DNA of 8,003 nt from Nitrospirota bacterium. GTDB taxonomy: Bacteria > Nitrospirota > Nitrospiria > Nitrospirales > Nitrospiraceae. A model generated the notes under the pieces. That model did no database searches. It was not told where the DNA came from and was given only the letters and a program-made list of their open reading frames with translations. Location of the stretch: the NCBI GenBank assembly GCA_016222925.1, contig JACRQB010000041.1:1-8003 (forward strand), written 5' to 3'. Both the position numbers and the translations under genes were made by a program. Shown here in pieces: positions 5,804-8,003 of this stretch; position 1 is the first letter of the stretch; each line of letters opens with the position of its first letter.

Positions 5804-5812
5804 TGCTATGCT
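5804..5812 (+). promoter_or_regulatory. Extended -10 promoter for the secreted protein/HIT genes
   Basis: TGC followed by TATGCT (5807-5812) forms an extended -10 element. No good -35 is seen 17 nt upstream. The start would lie near 5819, giving a 5' leader of about 24 nt that contains GAGGA seven bases before the ATG at 5843. Confidence 0.4.
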
Positions 5813-5842
5813 CGCCTACGACGCATACGTGAGGACATTGCA

Positions 5843-6478
5843 ATGATGAACTGGCTACGACTCTGTTGCCTCGCCATGGTTTCAGTCATCGCGACAGAGC
5901 CGCTGTACGGCTTCGCCGGATCACTGGATCAGTTGACCGATCTGACCGGACGCGTACAAGCCATCGTGACCTTGAAAAGTCGTGACAACTTCGCCAGCGA
6001 ATATCGCTACGACGTGAGTGTCAGAAACCTCTCGCCGGACGCCATCATAGGCGACTCCCTGATCATCGTGCTGGACAAGATCACCAACTTGGCCGGCGAA
6101 GACCGAGAGGGGCTGACGGGAGAATCTTTCCTGAAACGATTCGACGTACTGGACCAGTATGGACAAACAGACGATGGGAAACCATACTTCCGCATTCCGG
6201 CTGGGACTTCCCCCGACCTCGTCCCGCAAACCGATAGTCTGCCCGCCGTGGTCCGAATTAGAAATCGAGATTACGTGGCGGTCTTCACTCCGTCGTTCAA
6301 AGTTCTGGGACAGAAGCGGCCCCCTCCGGAGGCGAAGCGTGCGGAGTCCGCGACACAGTCCGCCTCACCGCAAGCACCAACTCAGGCTGGCCCCAATTCC
6401 TTGGATAAGCTCATCCAGCTGTTGATCAAGAAAGGCCTGTTGACGGAAGAGGAATGGCGCAAGGCCAATCGGCCATGA
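5843..6478 (+). CDS. Secreted protein of unknown function
   Basis: A 211-residue protein that I do not recognise. Residues 1-25 look like a Sec signal peptide (hydrophobic LCCLAMVSVIA, possible cut after Gly-Phe-Ala). Residues 27-165 alternate hydrophobic and polar residues as in a beta-sandwich (SEYRYDVSVRNLSPDAI, DSLIIVLDKITNL, PAVVRIRNRDYVAVFTPSF). A Pro/Ala/Gln-rich linker covers about 168-190, followed by a C-terminal helix pair LDKLIQLLIKKGLLTEEEW, a short motif found at the ends of many secreted bacterial proteins. ATG 5843 is chosen because GAGGA lies seven bases upstream and a signal peptide follows at once; the in-frame ATG at 5702 would add 47 residues of promoter region. The stop overlaps the HIT gene start as ATGA. 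Confidence 0.85.
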   Translation: MMNWLRLCCLAMVSVIATEPLYGFAGSLDQLTDLTGRVQAIVTLKSRDNFASEYRYDVSVRNLSPDAIIGDSLIIVLDKITNLAGEDREGLTGESFLKRFDVLDQYGQTDDGKPYFRIPAGTSPDLVPQTDSLPAVVRIRNRDYVAVFTPSFKVLGQKRPPPEAKRAESATQSASPQAPTQAGPNSLDKLIQLLIKKGLLTEEEWRKANRP

Positions 6479-6903
6479 CCGATCCGTCATGCAACGCCTG
6501 TACTGGCACCTGGCCAAGACAGGACCATTTCATCGCAGACCTCGGATTGTCGAAGGTCTATCTCCACGATGACCAATTCTTCTCCGGCTGGACCGTCGTT
6601 GTGTTTCAGCGCCATGCCACTGAGTTGTTCGAGCTGGCCCTCACCGAACGCTTTCAGCTGATCGAAGAGGTGAATCATGCGGCCAAGACTTTAGCCGAAG
6701 TGTACCAAGCCAGAAAAATGAACTACGAACTCCTCGGCAACCAACTTCCCCATATCCATTGGCATATCATTCCACGCCTTGTCAGTGATCCTGCCCCTCT
6801 TGAACCAGTATGGCGAGTGCCACATAGTCCCCTGCTTCTGACGGGAGCCGCGCTTCATGAAGCCATCACCCGCCTCGCAGGCCCTCTTCGCATAGCTCGG
6901 TAA
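6475..6903 (+). CDS. HIT-family nucleotide-binding hydrolase/transferase
   Basis: A 142-residue histidine-triad protein. The triad His93-Ile-His95-Trp-His97 (PHIHWHIIPR) is at 92-101, preceded by NYELLGNQLP and a helix at 50-80. Family members act on nucleoside phosphoramidates, dinucleoside polyphosphates or adenylylated molecules; the substrate here cannot be told. A Cys6-x-x-Cys9 pair near the N-terminus could form half a zinc site, as in some HIT proteins. DDQFFSGWTVVVFQRH (32-47) matches the usual substrate-side strands. ATG 6475 overlaps the previous stop as ATGA and is preferred over the in-frame ATG at 6454, which would lie inside the upstream gene. It is probably cytoplasmic and translated coupled to the secreted protein's gene; no functional link is obvious. 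Confidence 0.9.
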   Translation: MTDPSCNACTGTWPRQDHFIADLGLSKVYLHDDQFFSGWTVVVFQRHATELFELALTERFQLIEEVNHAAKTLAEVYQARKMNYELLGNQLPHIHWHIIPRLVSDPAPLEPVWRVPHSPLLLTGAALHEAITRLAGPLRIAR

Positions 6904-6930
6904 ACCCGTTCATCCCATATTCCCCACAGA

Positions 6931-6939
6931 TGGTATAAT
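6931..6939 (+). promoter_or_regulatory. Extended -10 promoter for the TPR gene
   Basis: TGG followed by a perfect TATAAT (6934-6939) lies in the 79-nt gap after the HIT gene. No TTGACA-like -35 is evident. The start would fall near 6946, about 37 nt before the ATG at 6983 and only a few bases before the small ATG at 6951. Confidence 0.5.
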
Positions 6940-6950
6940 CGAAGGCTATC

Positions 6951-6983
6951 ATGGCTCTCTGTCGAGGCGTGAAATTTTTCTGA
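6951..6983 (+). CDS. Possible 10-codon leader peptide before the TPR gene
   Basis: ATG 6951 opens the frame MALCRGVKFF with its TGA at 6981-6983 overlapping the TPR gene ATG by one base (TGATG). GAAGG lies five bases before this small ATG, while the TPR gene itself has only GAGG 15 bases upstream. This suggests that ribosomes finishing the leader could restart on the TPR gene. The nearby TATAAT predicts a start after the GAAGG, so the signal would be used only on read-through transcripts. It may be chance. Confidence 0.25.
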   Translation: MALCRGVKFF

Positions 6984-8003
6984 TGCGTCCCAGATCCATA
7001 CTGTTGGTCCTCACTGTCGCCGCGACTGTTTGCTCTTCGTCTCTCGCCCGTTCTCATTCACCGAGTGAACACAGTCCATCCGAAGCGTCTGGGTCAATTC
7101 CCGGACTAGGGTTCAACGAGCCAGCCGACGCGATGACAGAGATTGCATCATTGCGTCGAACAATCCGTATCTTACCGAACGACCCAGACTACCGGCTACA
7201 ACTCGCCGGAGCCCTTCTTCGTGTCGGCGATCTGGATGCCGCCGTTGAAGAGTGTCGGGCGGCTATTACATTGCAACCGGATGATGGAAACGCCCATCTC
7301 CAGCTTGGCCTCATGCTCATGGCGAAACAAGAATGGCGGGCCGCCGCTTCCGCTCTGGGAGAAGCCATCCGGCTGGAACCGGACCTATCCCACGCTCACT
7401 ACAGCCTTGGGAGCGTACAGTACTCACTCGGCAATGTGACTGCCGCAGTTGAGTCCTATCGACGAACGCTCGAGCTGCGGCCTCTTTTCCCTGACGCACA
7501 CTACCGACTTGCGCTGTTGCTGAGAGTGACGGGACGTACGCGAGAAGCCGCCCAACATCTGGAAACGGCAGCGGCCGGTGGGGTACCCCAGGCCCGATTA
7601 TTCCTCGGCAATGCCTACCAAACCGGGCAGGGCGTCGAGAAAAACCTAGGTTTGGCGATTTTTTGGTGGATGCAGGCGGCCGACCTCGGCCAGCAAACTG
7701 CCGCTAACTCATTGTCCAAGGTGCGGCGCCAGGCGCTGGCCTCTGAATCGACGAAGCAGCGACGCCTGGAATTGCAAAGCGCGTTGCAGATCTACCGCAA
7801 CACGCTTTGGAACGACTTTCCCGATATCAGTCGCCCGAGTGAACCGCAATCGCTGGGAAAGGTCCTTCGCGAGCAGAACCGAGCAGAAGACGCGATTCAA
7901 ATACTTTTGAAAGAATGCTTCGCGTTGAGCGAAGAGGCTCAGGCCGAACTCGCCACACTCTACGAAACCGGATGGGAGCAGTATTTGAAACCGTTCGACA
8001 AGA
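6983..8003 (+). CDS. Secreted TPR/Sel1-repeat protein (partial, runs off the window)
   Basis: The frame is open for 340 codons to the window edge without a stop. Residues 1-23 look like a signal peptide (ILLVLTVAATVCSSSLA, cut near Ala22). About four tetratricopeptide repeats occupy 68-203, each with the usual small and aromatic positions (for example AHYSLGSVQYSLGNVTAAVESYRRTLELRP). A Sel1-like repeat follows at about 203-240 (ARLFLGNAYQTGQGVEKN, then AIFWWMQAADLGQ). The rest is helical and may hold further repeats (EAQAELATLYETGWEQYLKP near the edge). Such proteins are periplasmic or outer-membrane-associated scaffolds; the partner is unknown. The ATG overlaps the stop of a possible 10-codon leader, and no other in-frame start exists upstream. 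Confidence 0.85.
   Translation, partial: MRPRSILLVLTVAATVCSSSLARSHSPSEHSPSEASGSIPGLGFNEPADAMTEIASLRRTIRILPNDPDYRLQLAGALLRVGDLDAAVEECRAAITLQPDDGNAHLQLGLMLMAKQEWRAAASALGEAIRLEPDLSHAHYSLGSVQYSLGNVTAAVESYRRTLELRPLFPDAHYRLALLLRVTGRTREAAQHLETAAAGGVPQARLFLGNAYQTGQGVEKNLGLAIFWWMQAADLGQQTAANSLSKVRRQALASESTKQRRLELQSALQIYRNTLWNDFPDISRPSEPQSLGKVLREQNRAEDAIQILLKECFALSEEAQAELATLYETGWEQYLKPFDK

Noticed and set aside
5702..5842. In-frame extension of the secreted protein to an ATG at 5702
   Set aside because: It would cover the divergent promoters and put 47 polar residues before the signal peptide; ATG 5843 has a good ribosome binding site.
6904..6930. Possible terminator after the HIT gene
   Set aside because: No stable stem followed by a T-run was found.

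Overview
The window most likely comes from a Gram-negative Nitrospirota bacterium, probably Nitrospira. The main reason is a UBact-type ubiquitin-like modifier gene (a relative of actinobacterial Pup, with an encoded C-terminal Thr-Gly-Glu) next to a Dop-family enzyme and an ARC/Mpa-type proteasomal ATPase. These sit beside genes for envelope functions (a secreted HtrA protease and secreted proteins), which suits a diderm. The lineage is inferred from gene content and has not been tested by search.

The layout is divergent around an intergenic region at about 5694-5842. Leftward (minus strand) the order is: an HD-domain protein (5693 to 4928, read in two frames), a YjbQ-family protein (4928-4506), a secreted single-PDZ HtrA protease (4513-3395), the ARC/Mpa ATPase in pieces (3329 to about 1734), Dop (1676-255), UBact (258-64), and at the window edge one start codon of a next gene, by analogy the 20S proteasome beta subunit. 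HD/yjbQ/htrA overlap at their stops and starts and share a good sigma70-like promoter (5733-5762). Dop and UBact overlap as ATGA. Rightward (plus strand) are a small secreted protein (5843-6478), a HIT-family protein joined to it by an ATGA overlap (6475-6903), and a secreted TPR/Sel1-repeat protein that runs off the right edge (6983-8003).

Functionally, UBact would be ligated to target lysines by a PafA-type ligase (not in the window), removed by Dop, and recognised by the N-terminal coiled coil of ARC, which unfolds the target into the 20S proteasome.

The most notable feature is that several minus-strand genes look broken or abridged. ARC is split at its N-terminal end and shifts frame at its C-terminal end. 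Dop is open throughout but lacks about 37 residues that are conserved in all Dop/PafA proteins I know, including the Tyr-Lys-Asn-Asn strand. The HD gene also changes frame. Sequence or assembly error, real decay, or a real lineage variant cannot be told apart from this window alone. A second notable feature is a perfect 14-bp inverted repeat with one arm inside the spacer of the HD-operon promoter and the other arm 76 bp away in the start of the HD gene. No rRNA, tRNA, CRISPR array, insertion sequence or convincing terminator was seen, and no gene-free stretch exceeds 300 bases.
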